Shown here in pieces: positions 36,086 to 44,969 of a stretch of DNA of 64,000 nt. Origin of the DNA: Bacteroidota bacterium (GTDB taxonomy: Bacteria; Bacteroidota; Ignavibacteria; Ignavibacteriales; Ignavibacteriaceae); contig JAKAGV010000013.1 in assembly GCA_021815405.1 (NCBI GenBank), forward strand, positions 109,294-173,293. The letters are read 5' to 3'. A program made the position numbers and the translations under genes. Below the pieces are notes generated by a model that had not been told where the DNA came from, did no database searches, and was given only the letters and a program-made list of their open reading frames with translations. Within the stretch, counting starts at the first letter, position 1. Each line of letters opens with the position of its first letter.

Positions 36086-37957
36086 TTACTTCAACAGAAG
36101 CAGCTTCTTTGTAGCGACAAAGTTTCCTGCTTTCAATTGATAGAAGTAAACACCGCTTGCGAGGTTGTCTGCATTAAACGTAACGTTATAACTGCCGGCA
36201 GCTCTTACGCCGTTAACGAGTGTAGCCACTTCGCTGCCAAGTATGTTATATATTTTCAGCGTTACATGGCTTTCATATGGCACACTGAATCTAATAACCG
36301 TGCTCGGGTTAAACGGATTAGGATAATTCTGATAAAGTTGATATGAACTGATTGCAGCCGGACTAGTTTCAACAGCAGTTACTGATTCCGGAGTCAATGT
36401 AAACGACGTAGTACTTGAATAGTTACTGGTGTAATCAAGCGAAGTCGTTGTTGTTGTCCCATCAGTATATCCGTAAGATGAAGATGAAACTGAATAGCTT
36501 CCCGGAACAAGACCGGTAATTGTATAATTACCGTTCATATCAGTAATACCGAAAGAATATATTTGCTGGTTGTTATCGGTTGCATAAACCAAAGCACCGG
36601 CGACCGGATTATTCATATTATCCATAACTCTTCCACTAATAGTAGCTAAACCTGAATCCGGTTCGTCGGTAACATTGAAATTAATTCCGCTAATAACGCC
36701 AGAAGCAGAAACTATAACTGAATCTGCATTTTTCCATTGCAGAGTCTGCGTTCCAGTTGTAGTATAGAAAGTCGGGATGTAATTACCCTCAGGAATTGCA
36801 AGCAGGATATATGCGCCTGGATTTAAATTCGTAAATGAATAAACTCCGAGAGAATCTGAGAATGTAGAATATCTTCTATGCTGCTTAGGTGCCGCATCAA
36901 GATTTATTGCAAGTACCAAAGATTGTACTCCAACGCTGTCGCTGTTCATTACAACACCATTGATACCGTTATTATAAGCAGGCTTGTGCACAAGAACAAA
37001 ATTTATATTACTAGTATCACCTGAAATTCCAATTCTATCTGCAGTCAAGAAACTGGCTTTATCATTAAAAAATTGGGGGAAGTAATCACGGTTAAAAGCA
37101 TGTGCAAAAACGACAACTGTATCACCCTTGAAAACATTGACAGAATAATTTCCGTTGCTATCGGTTACTGCATGGAAAGTTCTGTGGTGGAATGTATTTG
37201 CTACGACACTGTAAACTTCAACATTTGCTTTAATAGGATTACCTAATGAATCTTTCACACTTCCGCTAAGAACATATTTTTGAGGAGGAATGTTGGGAGT
37301 CAATGCAAAATCAAAGTTCAAACTGTCTGCCGCTTTGAAGTTAACTTTGGTTGCGTTCATTATGCGAGTTACATTATTATAGAACTGCGGGAAATATCCA
37401 TCCGATGACACTAAAATAATATATGTCCCAGGGAATAAATGTGCAGTGTAATTTCCTAAACTATCTATATGCGCAACAGTTAAACCCCAGCCAAAAACAG
37501 GGATGAAAGTAACCCTTCCCCTAACAAGTAAATTACCGGTTGTACTGCTCTTAACAGTACCATATGCCCAAGCTTTGGTGGCACTTGTATCGAGTGAAAC
37601 TTCTACAGTGTCAGATGGCTTACTTTCTCCACTTCGATTAACGGCTGTTACATAATATGAATAAGTATCTCCGCGTTTAACAAACCTGTCCAACCAAAAG
37701 TCCATAGGTACACGTGAATAAATTTTATGGAAAGAGCCGGTATCAGAAATCGATCCATTCTTCCTATAAATATTATACCATTGCATACTCATCGGACCGA
37801 TAGTTCCACCCTTCCAATCGAGCCTAACATAAATATAACTTCCCCAGTTACCTTGTACCGCTGTTAAATTAGTCGGGGGATTCGGTTGTGCCATTAATCC
37901 GCTTGTAAGTAGTGTAAAAAAGACAAGAACCGAGAGACTTCGCATAATCAGTTTCAT
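36086..37957 (-). CDS. Secreted multidomain protein: FnIII, carboxypeptidase-regulatory-like repeats, T9SS domain
   Basis: 623-residue exported protein. Signal peptide MKLIMRSLSVLVFFTLLTSGLMAQ, then an FnIII-like domain (NPPTNLTAV...YSYYVTAVNRSGESKPSDTVEV, about 25-128). Next come at least four beta-sandwich units of the carboxypeptidase-regulatory type (AYGTVKSSTTGNLL, LSGSVKDSLGNPIKANVEV, INGVVMNSDSVGVQSL, ISGRVMDNMNNPVAGALVYA), each with a GxYxxxxLxPGxY end. The final ~85 residues are a type A sorting domain (YQLYQNYPNPFNPSTVIRFS...GVYFYQ...TKKLLLLK). Probably a surface adhesin or scaffold; no catalytic motif seen. AAAGGTGCA precedes the ATG. Confidence 0.88.
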   Translation of the reverse strand: MKLIMRSLSVLVFFTLLTSGLMAQPNPPTNLTAVQGNWGSYIYVRLDWKGGTIGPMSMQWYNIYRKNGSISDTGSFHKIYSRVPMDFWLDRFVKRGDTYSYYVTAVNRSGESKPSDTVEVSLDTSATKAWAYGTVKSSTTGNLLVRGRVTFIPVFGWGLTVAHIDSLGNYTAHLFPGTYIILVSSDGYFPQFYNNVTRIMNATKVNFKAADSLNFDFALTPNIPPQKYVLSGSVKDSLGNPIKANVEVYSVVANTFHHRTFHAVTDSNGNYSVNVFKGDTVVVFAHAFNRDYFPQFFNDKASFLTADRIGISGDTSNINFVLVHKPAYNNGINGVVMNSDSVGVQSLVLAINLDAAPKQHRRYSTFSDSLGVYSFTNLNPGAYILLAIPEGNYIPTFYTTTGTQTLQWKNADSVIVSASGVISGINFNVTDEPDSGLATISGRVMDNMNNPVAGALVYATDNNQQIYSFGITDMNGNYTITGLVPGSYSVSSSSYGYTDGTTTTTSLDYTSNYSSTTSFTLTPESVTAVETSPAAISSYQLYQNYPNPFNPSTVIRFSVPYESHVTLKIYNILGSEVATLVNGVRAAGSYNVTFNADNLASGVYFYQLKAGNFVATKKLLLLK

Positions 37958-38339
37958 ATTGCACCTTTAAATTGTTAAAAATATTATAAATGGATCCTTT
38001 CTAAATAAAAAATCGAGCGTGATTTTTGCCCGTAACCTTGTTTAGTTTATATAAAATCATGCCATTGTTTGAATTTTAATTTTTATTGCTGTTCAACGAT
38101 TTTTTGGGGTTATAACTATAAAGTATCTGCCTGGAATTTTAATTCAACTGCCTGGTAATGAAGCACTTCAGGCAAATACCATAGCAGTAATTCAAATATT
38201 TTTCCAAATTAATTTTCCGCGTGGATTAGATAGATAAAAGAGTAGATAGTTTAGTCTAACCTTAGTTATTTCAGGTGTGAAATTATTACATGAAATTTTT
38301 TCTTAAGCTGGGTAAAAATTACTTGATTAAATACCGATT
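37958..38339. other. Intergenic, nothing assignable
   Basis: 382 AT-rich bases between the T9SS cargo start and the MFS transporter stop. It presumably holds the cargo promoter. The only repetition seen is TGCCTGG at about 38,130 and 38,150; no RNA gene, hairpin terminator or coding frame could be supported. Confidence 0.5.
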
Positions 38340-39539
38340 TTATTCTGCTGCTGCCGGTTTCTGTTTGAGACCCAGCATCATTACAGAGGATAGGATTCCA
38401 AAGATTAAAGTTCCTATCCATAATGTAGAAGAGCCGTAATGTTCCAGAATAGTTGTACCAATCCACGGTCCGATTGTAAATGCAAGATTAGAAATAGTTT
38501 GATATACTCCCATGTATTCGCCACGGCGTAAAGGAGGCGCAATCTCTGACATATAAGCAGAACTTGCAGGAAAAATAATCATCTCGCCAAACGTCCAAAT
38601 TACAATAGTAAAGCTTATGCTGTAAATATCTTTTGCGAAAGCCATCCCGCCAAAACCAATTCCACAAAGAAGCGAGCCGATTGATAAAAGTTTTCTGTCA
38701 CTCCAGTGATTTAACGAATTGTTAAGTGGAACTTCGATAAAAATTATCATAACAGTATTTATCGTAAAAAGTATTCCGTAAGTAGCAGCAGAAAAATGGA
38801 GATCTTGAACAAGGAAAACCGGCATAGAAGATTGGTGCTGCAAATAAATCATCGGAATCGGCAGTAAAGCAAGCATAAAGTACAGAAGCCTTGAATCTGA
38901 AAATATTTTTCCAGGAATCTTACCTGCTTCTTCTTCCTGCAGTTTCTTTTTATGAACTTCATGCTCGCCAAAAAATTTTTGCGTCGTCATCATAAGAAAA
39001 ATACCGGAGATAATTGAGGTTATCCCATCAACATAAAAAATATAATGGAAGTTTAGAAGAGCTAAAAAACCGCCGGCAACCGGACCAACGCTCATACCTG
39101 CATTTATAGCAAGCCGGTTTAATGCAAATGCAGGACGCCTCATGTTTGTGTTTACAATGTCGGATATCAAAGATAGATTCGCAGGTCTAAACGCCTCACT
39201 AATTACAGAGAGAAGAAAGGTTACTGCAACAATCATCTCAAAATCATTTATGAATGAATAAGCAAACATCACTAAACCGGATGCAATTAAAGAGAACTTC
39301 ATTATTCTCAGTGAGCCTATTTTATCGCTCATTTTTCCGACAACCGGAGAAGTTACGAGTGCTCCTAGTCCATAGAACGCCAACACAAGACCGGCTTTCT
39401 CAGGTGTCATGCCGACTTTCTGAGTCAAATAGATAGCAAGAAACGGCAGAACCATCGTGCCGGATCTATTTATAAGCGTTGCCGCAAAAAGCAGCCACAT
39501 ACTTTTAGGCAGATCTTTTAAACCGCGCCAAGGATTCAT
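38340..39539 (-). CDS. Major facilitator superfamily transporter (DHA-like)
   Basis: Inner-membrane secondary transporter, 399 residues with about 12 membrane helices. The MFS loop 2-3 motif is GALVTSPVVGKMSDKIGSLRIM (GxLxDRxG type), and motif C-like glycines occur in helix 5 (NAGMSVGPVAGGFLAL), which points to the drug/H+ antiporter group. A cytoplasmic loop of charged residues (FFGEHEVHKKKLQEEEAGK) separates the halves. Substrate unknown; export of a drug or metabolite is likely. Confidence 0.85.
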   Translation of the reverse strand: MNPWRGLKDLPKSMWLLFAATLINRSGTMVLPFLAIYLTQKVGMTPEKAGLVLAFYGLGALVTSPVVGKMSDKIGSLRIMKFSLIASGLVMFAYSFINDFEMIVAVTFLLSVISEAFRPANLSLISDIVNTNMRRPAFALNRLAINAGMSVGPVAGGFLALLNFHYIFYVDGITSIISGIFLMMTTQKFFGEHEVHKKKLQEEEAGKIPGKIFSDSRLLYFMLALLPIPMIYLQHQSSMPVFLVQDLHFSAATYGILFTINTVMIIFIEVPLNNSLNHWSDRKLLSIGSLLCGIGFGGMAFAKDIYSISFTIVIWTFGEMIIFPASSAYMSEIAPPLRRGEYMGVYQTISNLAFTIGPWIGTTILEHYGSSTLWIGTLIFGILSSVMMLGLKQKPAAAE

Positions 39540-39668
39540 TTGTCAACATCATTTAATTTCTGCGAAGTGAATATAAATAATATTTAATGAAAGACTTATT
39601 GTGAAGAATAATTTGACATTTAATTTAAGTGAAAATAGATTTACAATTGAATTTCCCAAAGGTTATTT

Positions 39669-40688
39669 ATGAAAAGGAGATCTTACAGGTTAAGCAAGGT
39701 TGGTTCGTTAAATAATTTGAACCTGGTTACTGAAGAGATAAATCCACCAAGCGAGGATGAAGTTACAATTGAAATAAGAGCAATAGGTTTAAATTTTGCA
39801 GATGTCTTTACCATTGCCGGTTTATACAAAGCTTCGCCAAAAGAAAATTTTATTCCCGGTCTTGAATTCAGCGGAGTTATAATAGATAAGGGAAGAAATG
39901 TTACAGATTTCCATATAAATGATAAAGTGATGGGATCGGTAAAATTTGGCTCGTACACTTCTCATTTAAATCTCGATCACCGTTATATTATAAAATTACC
40001 AAACGATTGGACATTTGAAGAAGGCGCTTCATTCATCGTTCAAGCGCTTACAGCATATTATGCTTTGGTTCCACTAGGAAATATTACTTCTAATCAGAAT
40101 GTGCTTATTCACAGCGCTGCAGGCGGTGTCGGCATTTATGCAAATAGAATTGCAAAAAAATTCTCTGCTTTTACCATCGGAACAATCGGAAGCTCATCTA
40201 AATATAATTTGCTTAAATCAGAAGGATATGATGAAATAATAATTCGCAACGGCAACTTCAAAAATGAGCTGAAGGAAAAACTTAACGGGAAAAAGCTTGA
40301 CTTAGTTTTGGATGCTATTGGCGGGAAAATTCAAAAAGATAGTTTTGATTTACTGACAACAACAGGCAGAATGGTTGCGTACGGACTTTCGCAGTTTGCT
40401 TCGCACTCAGCAAGACCAAATTATCTGAAGCTTGCTTTACACTTTATTACTATGCCGCGTTATCAAACGCTTACTCTAATCGAATCAAATAAGTCGATTC
40501 TTGGATTTAATCTTATATGGCTGTATGAACGAGTTGATCAGCTAAGAAACATGCTGCATGAAATTGAAAAACTAAATCTCGAAAAGCCGTATGTCGGAAA
40601 AGTCTTCGACTTCGATCATCTTATTGAGGCTGTAAAAGTCTTTCAATCCGGCAGAACGATGGGAAAGGTCGTTGTTAAGAATTATTAA
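39669..40688 (+). CDS. Zinc-independent MDR oxidoreductase (quinone reductase/VAT1-like)
   Basis: NADPH-dependent medium-chain dehydrogenase, 339 residues. N-terminal GroES-like domain (EVTIEIRAIGLNFADVFTIAGLY, PGLEFSGVIIDKG, VMGSVKFGSYTSH) without the structural zinc cysteines. The Rossmann domain has NVLIHSAAGGVGIYANRIAK and LDLVLDAIGGKIQ. This combination fits quinone oxidoreductases and VAT-1 homologues acting on reactive carbonyls or quinones. AAAGG precedes the ATG at 39669. Confidence 0.87.
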   Translation: MKRRSYRLSKVGSLNNLNLVTEEINPPSEDEVTIEIRAIGLNFADVFTIAGLYKASPKENFIPGLEFSGVIIDKGRNVTDFHINDKVMGSVKFGSYTSHLNLDHRYIIKLPNDWTFEEGASFIVQALTAYYALVPLGNITSNQNVLIHSAAGGVGIYANRIAKKFSAFTIGTIGSSSKYNLLKSEGYDEIIIRNGNFKNELKEKLNGKKLDLVLDAIGGKIQKDSFDLLTTTGRMVAYGLSQFASHSARPNYLKLALHFITMPRYQTLTLIESNKSILGFNLIWLYERVDQLRNMLHEIEKLNLEKPYVGKVFDFDHLIEAVKVFQSGRTMGKVVVKNY

Positions 40689-40710
40689 ATCTTACCTTAT
40701 TCTATAACCT

Positions 40711-40781
40711 ATGGAGTATTGGAATACTGGAGTAATGGAGTACCTGAAACTACAATACTCCAACACTCCATTATTCCATAA
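40711..40781. repeat. GGAGTAATGGAG palindromic element (copy 1)
   Basis: ATGGAGTATTGGAATACTGG then AGTAATGGAGTACC, about ten bases, and ATACTCCAACACTCCATTAT ending TCCAT form an imperfect hairpin between two convergent genes. Related strings occur at 43,870-43,911 (half element) and 53,973-54,032 (full). Possibly serves as terminator for both genes. Confidence 0.75.
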
Positions 40782-40791
40782 TTGACAATCG

Positions 40792-43700
40792 TTATGGCTT
40801 ATTGGTCTTTATTGTACTATCAATTTTACTCAATCTACTTACTAAATTCCCGTACTGATCCTTGTAGTAAGCAAATACGTTCTCCTGCCCTTGTGTCGGC
40901 GCGGCATCTGCACTTCCAACTGTGGTTGATAACCCAGATAGACCACCGGCAACAGATGAAAAATTATAACCTTGTCCGCTAAGAAGAGTTTTCAAAGAAT
41001 CATTTTCCGCCGTTGGATTTCCGCTGTTATCTTCTTTCAATTTATTTTGAATTTCAGAATGTATTGAAACTGATTCATCTAGCATTTTATTTATTGCTTG
41101 CAGAAGATCAAGCTGCTTTGCGAGGTCTTGCTGACTAACATGCACTCTCGGATCAAGCTTAACGATAAATGATTGGGTGTATTCTTTACCATCAACGGAC
41201 AGAGTTGCAGAATATTTTCCCGGCAGTATAAACGGACCCTGCGGCAGAAGCGGAGTTCCGTCATCCCAAACTGCTGCCATTGAAAAATGATATACTAAAG
41301 ACTTCGGACGGGCATAACGTAAATCCCAAACAAATCTATGCATCCCAGCCGATGTTGAAAGCCGTTTTGGTTTGCTCACCCAGCCTTTTTGAAAATATCT
41401 GTTTGTTGGAAGCTTAGATGATTTTGCCTGACTCGAATATTCTTTTATAACATTACCGTGAGAATCTTTTATTGTCAAAGTAACCGGACCATCAGCTTCA
41501 TTCTTCAGCCAATAATCAATGATGGCGCCGTTAGGTGGATTTTGTCCGAGCGGTGTTGAAGGCGGATACGGTGTATCCAGGTTTACGTCACCGCGCATCC
41601 TCCATGCCTGCTCAGGTTTAAATAAATGAACAGATTCATTTTCCAATGAGGAAGAAATTTCTCTCAGCGGTGCAATATCATCTAATATCCAGATGCCCCG
41701 ACCTTGCGTGCAGGTTATCAGATCATTATCATGAACTACGAGATCATTATAACAAGTAGTTGGTAAATTCAATGTAAGCGGCTGCCAGTTCTCTCCATCA
41801 TTAAACGAAACATAAACACTCCGGTTAGTAGCGGCAAATAATAATCCTTTATGCTTTGTATCTGTTCTTACGGAGTTAACATATTCATCTTTGGGTATGC
41901 CATTAGAAATTACCTGCCAATTTTTTCCGTCGTTTGTTGTTTTCAAAATCAACGGATAATTTTTACCGGTGCGGTGAGTATTGACTGCCACATAAGCAGC
42001 ATTCACCGAAAACGGCGACGGCGAAATTGCATCAATCCTTGACCATAACGGAATTGAAGGCGGTGTAACATTATGCCAGCTTTTCTCGCCGTCTTTAGAA
42101 AGCTGAACTAAACCATCATCGGTTCCAATCCACATAACTTTATTTGAAATTGGCGAAGGTGCGATTGAAAAAATTACCCCATAACCTTCATCCTTTGCTT
42201 CTTGAAAATCAGGATTATTATTTTCCTTTGCATTTGGTTCTTTGCCGGATAAATCCGGGCTTACTATTTGCCAATGATCTCCGTTATCAACAGACTTGAA
42301 CAATACCTGCGCACCAAAGAAAAGCGGATACGGTTTGATTTGCGAAAATTCTAAAGGTGTAATCCAAGTATAACGGTACTTTACTTTGTTTTGTCTGGCG
42401 CCGTATGTAGAGATTGTCCACGGAGAAACATCAGCGGACTGCCTTGTAACATTATCGAAGCGTGAAATTGGTCCGCCTAATCCGGTGCCAAAAACAAGAT
42501 TTGGATCGCCGGGCTTCGGAATATCATAATCGCGTTCGTCGCCGCCAACCGGATGCCAGTCGCGGTCTTCAATTACTCCGTAAGGACCCTGGCTTTTAAT
42601 TCCGACAGTGCCGTTGTCCTGCTGTCCGCTGTAAATTTTATACGGGAATTGATCATCGACCTCGATATGATAAAATTGACCTGTAGGCTGATTGTACCAG
42701 CCGGTCCAGCTTTGTCCATTATTAACAGTAACCGCGGCTCCCTGGTCTGATGATGTAATCATGTGCGAAGGGTTCTTAGGATTTATCCAGAGATAATGAT
42801 AATCATCTCCGCCAGGCGCACCTTTGAAGAACATAAAATGTTTTCCGCCGTCTTCGGAACGGCTGATAGATCTTCCCATTACATAAACAATGTCAGCATT
42901 ATTCGGATCGACAGTTACTCTACTGAAGTATGAGTTGGCAAGACTGCCGTCGTGGTTTACAAACTGCCAGCTTTTTCCGCCGTCGTTAGATCGGTACAAT
43001 CCGCTCTTACCTTTTGCCGAGGCGATGATTGTAGCATAGATAATATTACCGCTGCTGCCTCGTGCAACAGCTAAGCCTATCCTTCCCAAGGCACCTTCAG
43101 GTAAGCCGTTGCCGGAAAGTTTCTGCCAATGTTCTCCGCCGTCTTCACTTTTATATATTCCTGAGTTTACACTTGTCTCCGGATCATAATAATCCAGCCA
43201 TGGATGCATATGCATCTGCCAGAGAGCCGCATAAACAACCGAAGGATGTAAAGGATCTTCGGCAAGATCAACAGCGCCGCATTGATCATTAACAAAGAGA
43301 ACCTGCTTCCAGTTTGCACCTCCGTCGGTTGTAAGAAAAATTCCACGCTCATGGTTATCGGCAAAAACATGTCCAAGAGCCGCAACTAAAACTCTCTGCG
43401 GATTGGTTGGATCAATTAATATTTTGCCGATATGATGAGTATTCTTAAGACCAACATTTTTCCATGTCTCTCCGCCATCTTCAGATTTATAAACACCATC
43501 GCCTGAAAGCATATCATAACGAAGCGCAACCTGTCCGGTTCCTACATAAATTATTTTGGGATTAGAATTAGAAATGGCTATGGCTCCGACTGAAGAAGCT
43601 CCTTGGTGCTGCATTAATCCCTGCCATGTTAAGCCTGCATCGTTCGTCTTCCATACTCCGCCTCCCGCGCCGCCGAAGTAAAAAACATCCGGTGAATCAG

Positions 43701-43926
43701 GAATGCCGACTCCCATCGTTGCCCATCCTGCTCTAAAGGGACCGACCAATCTCCACTTCATACCGGCATAAGTCTTTCCGGAAATCTGCTGAGAAAAGAT
43801 TGTAGAAGTAAATAGTAAAAAGCTTACTAACAAAAAAGAAGAAAGTCTAAGTTTTGCTGCCAATAGTTTTGGAATTATGGAGTAATGTAGTTGTGTAGTA
43901 GGAGTAGAGAATTTCTCATTTTTCAT
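40792..43926 (-). CDS. Exported BNR/sortilin-like beta-propeller protein (1044 residues)
   Basis: Large secreted or periplasmic protein of the VPS10/sortilin-like, 'glycosyl hydrolase BNR repeat' group. A hydrophobic signal segment (LSSFLLVSFLLFTSTIFSQ) ends near residue 46. Many BNR motifs follow, SxDGGxxW type: KTNDAGLTW, KSEDGGETW, TTDGGANW, KSEDGGEHW, RSNDGGKSW, RSEDGGKH, KSVDNGDHW, LSKDGEKSW, KTTNDGKNW, VSFNDGENW, over about residues 50-760. The last 250 residues are a separate beta plus helical region. There is no T9SS tail. The first ~20 codons are encoded by a half palindromic element (43,870-43,911), so the N-terminal extension is recent or the start lies further in. Confidence 0.82.
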   Translation of the reverse strand: MKNEKFSTPTTQLHYSIIPKLLAAKLRLSSFLLVSFLLFTSTIFSQQISGKTYAGMKWRLVGPFRAGWATMGVGIPDSPDVFYFGGAGGGVWKTNDAGLTWQGLMQHQGASSVGAIAISNSNPKIIYVGTGQVALRYDMLSGDGVYKSEDGGETWKNVGLKNTHHIGKILIDPTNPQRVLVAALGHVFADNHERGIFLTTDGGANWKQVLFVNDQCGAVDLAEDPLHPSVVYAALWQMHMHPWLDYYDPETSVNSGIYKSEDGGEHWQKLSGNGLPEGALGRIGLAVARGSSGNIIYATIIASAKGKSGLYRSNDGGKSWQFVNHDGSLANSYFSRVTVDPNNADIVYVMGRSISRSEDGGKHFMFFKGAPGGDDYHYLWINPKNPSHMITSSDQGAAVTVNNGQSWTGWYNQPTGQFYHIEVDDQFPYKIYSGQQDNGTVGIKSQGPYGVIEDRDWHPVGGDERDYDIPKPGDPNLVFGTGLGGPISRFDNVTRQSADVSPWTISTYGARQNKVKYRYTWITPLEFSQIKPYPLFFGAQVLFKSVDNGDHWQIVSPDLSGKEPNAKENNNPDFQEAKDEGYGVIFSIAPSPISNKVMWIGTDDGLVQLSKDGEKSWHNVTPPSIPLWSRIDAISPSPFSVNAAYVAVNTHRTGKNYPLILKTTNDGKNWQVISNGIPKDEYVNSVRTDTKHKGLLFAATNRSVYVSFNDGENWQPLTLNLPTTCYNDLVVHDNDLITCTQGRGIWILDDIAPLREISSSLENESVHLFKPEQAWRMRGDVNLDTPYPPSTPLGQNPPNGAIIDYWLKNEADGPVTLTIKDSHGNVIKEYSSQAKSSKLPTNRYFQKGWVSKPKRLSTSAGMHRFVWDLRYARPKSLVYHFSMAAVWDDGTPLLPQGPFILPGKYSATLSVDGKEYTQSFIVKLDPRVHVSQQDLAKQLDLLQAINKMLDESVSIHSEIQNKLKEDNSGNPTAENDSLKTLLSGQGYNFSSVAGGLSGLSTTVGSADAAPTQGQENVFAYYKDQYGNLVSRLSKIDSTIKTNKP
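43870..43911. repeat. GGAGTAATGGAG half element inside the 5' end of the BNR gene
   Basis: GGAATTATGGAGTAATGTAG, then TTGTGTAGTAGGAGTAGAG, matches one arm of the palindromes at 40.7 and 54.0 kb. On the minus strand it is translated as part of STPTTQLHYSIIPK, upstream of the signal peptide. Confidence 0.6.
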
Positions 43927-44111
43927 TTTAAAGACTCACGATTAATTGAACAGAAAATTATTTTAAGTTTCCGCATGCGGAAGGCTTGGGGGCAAATATA
44001 AGAAAAGATATTAATATCCAATGTTCGCGTTATCTATTTAGAAATCGGTAAGTCTTAAATTATCACAAATCCCTCTTTGGAAATGGAGTCGCTTTTTTAG
44101 ATGTGGTAGGA

Positions 44112-44411
44112 TTAAGCTGCAGTTGATTCTATTCTTTTTATCTTCTTTATCTCTGCTTTTTTATTAATTAGAGTTTCCTCTAAGTCATAATCATTTTGCA
44201 AACCCAGCCAAAACTTAGCTGAAGTACCGAAATAACTGCTTAGCCTTAGAGCAGTGTCGGCGGTAATACTTCTGTTCCCTTTTATAATTTCAGAAATCCG
44301 GGTCTGCGGAATACCAATATCTTGTGATAACTTATATGCACTTATACTCATTGGCTTCAGAAATTCTTCCAATAATATTTCTCCGGGATGAATATTTAAT
44401 AATTTTTTCAT
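44112..44411 (-). CDS. higA: HigA-family antitoxin (XRE helix-turn-helix)
   Basis: DNA-binding antitoxin that neutralises HigB and represses the operon. 99 residues from ATG 44411 (MKKLLNIHPGEILLEEFL, the HigA/VapI opening); TTG 44426 would overlap the toxin gene. Helix-turn-helix in SAYKLSQDIGIPQTRISEIIKGNRSI, followed by TALRLSSYFGTSAKFWLGLQNDYDL, highly typical. Begins 11 bases after the higB stop, giving the toxin-first order of Hig loci. Confidence 0.92.
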   Translation of the reverse strand: MKKLLNIHPGEILLEEFLKPMSISAYKLSQDIGIPQTRISEIIKGNRSITADTALRLSSYFGTSAKFWLGLQNDYDLEETLINKKAEIKKIKRIESTAA

Positions 44412-44422
44412 AAAAATACCTA

Positions 44423-44704
44423 TCAATGATAATCTATAATTTTAACTTCTTCTGCTAAACCATCGTTCCATTTGAAAATTATCCTCCATTGTTCATTGAT
44501 CCTTACGCTGAAGAAATTCTTAAGTTCACCTGTCAATTTCTCGAGCCTATTAGAAGGAGGGATCCTTAAATCCATCAAGCTTTCGGCATTATTCAGCATC
44601 CTTAGCTTTCTTCTTCCGTATTGTTGAATATTAATAGGAAGATTTCTAGTTGGGATACCGTTCCAAATCTTTTCCGTTTCTTTGTCACCAAATGAAGCTA
44701 TCAT
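44423..44704 (-). CDS. higB: HigB-family toxin (RelE/ParE fold)
   Basis: Ribosome-dependent mRNA interferase toxin, 93 residues. Begins MIASFGDKETEKIWNG; the conserved RKLRMLNNAESLMDLRIPPSNRLEKLTG and SVRINEQWRIIFKW carry the basic residues used in catalysis, and the ending VKIIDYH is the family signature. Intact by length and motifs. Located at the edge of an accessory region beside an orphan T9SS tail. Confidence 0.92.
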   Translation of the reverse strand: MIASFGDKETEKIWNGIPTRNLPINIQQYGRRKLRMLNNAESLMDLRIPPSNRLEKLTGELKNFFSVRINEQWRIIFKWNDGLAEEVKIIDYH

Positions 44705-44771
44705 TCATATTTTTAATTACTAACGGCAAACGTAAGTATTTTATTTTTTAATTTCAAACTAAGTTTAAACA

Positions 44772-44969
44772 CTATTTCATCAGTATCAATTTCTTCGTCT
44801 CCACAAAGCTGCCGGCAGTCATTCTATAAAAATATATCGCGCTTGCAAGATTGTTTGCGTTAAACTCAACGTTATAATTACCGGCTCTCTTTTCTTCATT
44901 AACAAGCGTTGCGACCTCTTTGCCAAGAATATTATATACTTTTATTGTAACGAAGCGTGCTTTGGGAGC
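44772..44969 (-). pseudogene. Orphan type IX sorting domain remnant
   Basis: Minus-strand translation reads APKARFVTIKVYNILGKEV, then an open ~65-residue stretch ending GSFVETKKLILMK and TAG at 44772-44774: a T9SS type A domain without its YPNPFNP start, a cargo body or a start codon. The usual SGIYFYR is changed to SAIYFYR. It begins directly after the TGA of the 443-residue membrane protein, in the same frame. It looks like the severed end of a cargo gene; the BNR gene at 48,022-49,038, which has no sorting domain, is a candidate for the missing body. Confidence 0.8.
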
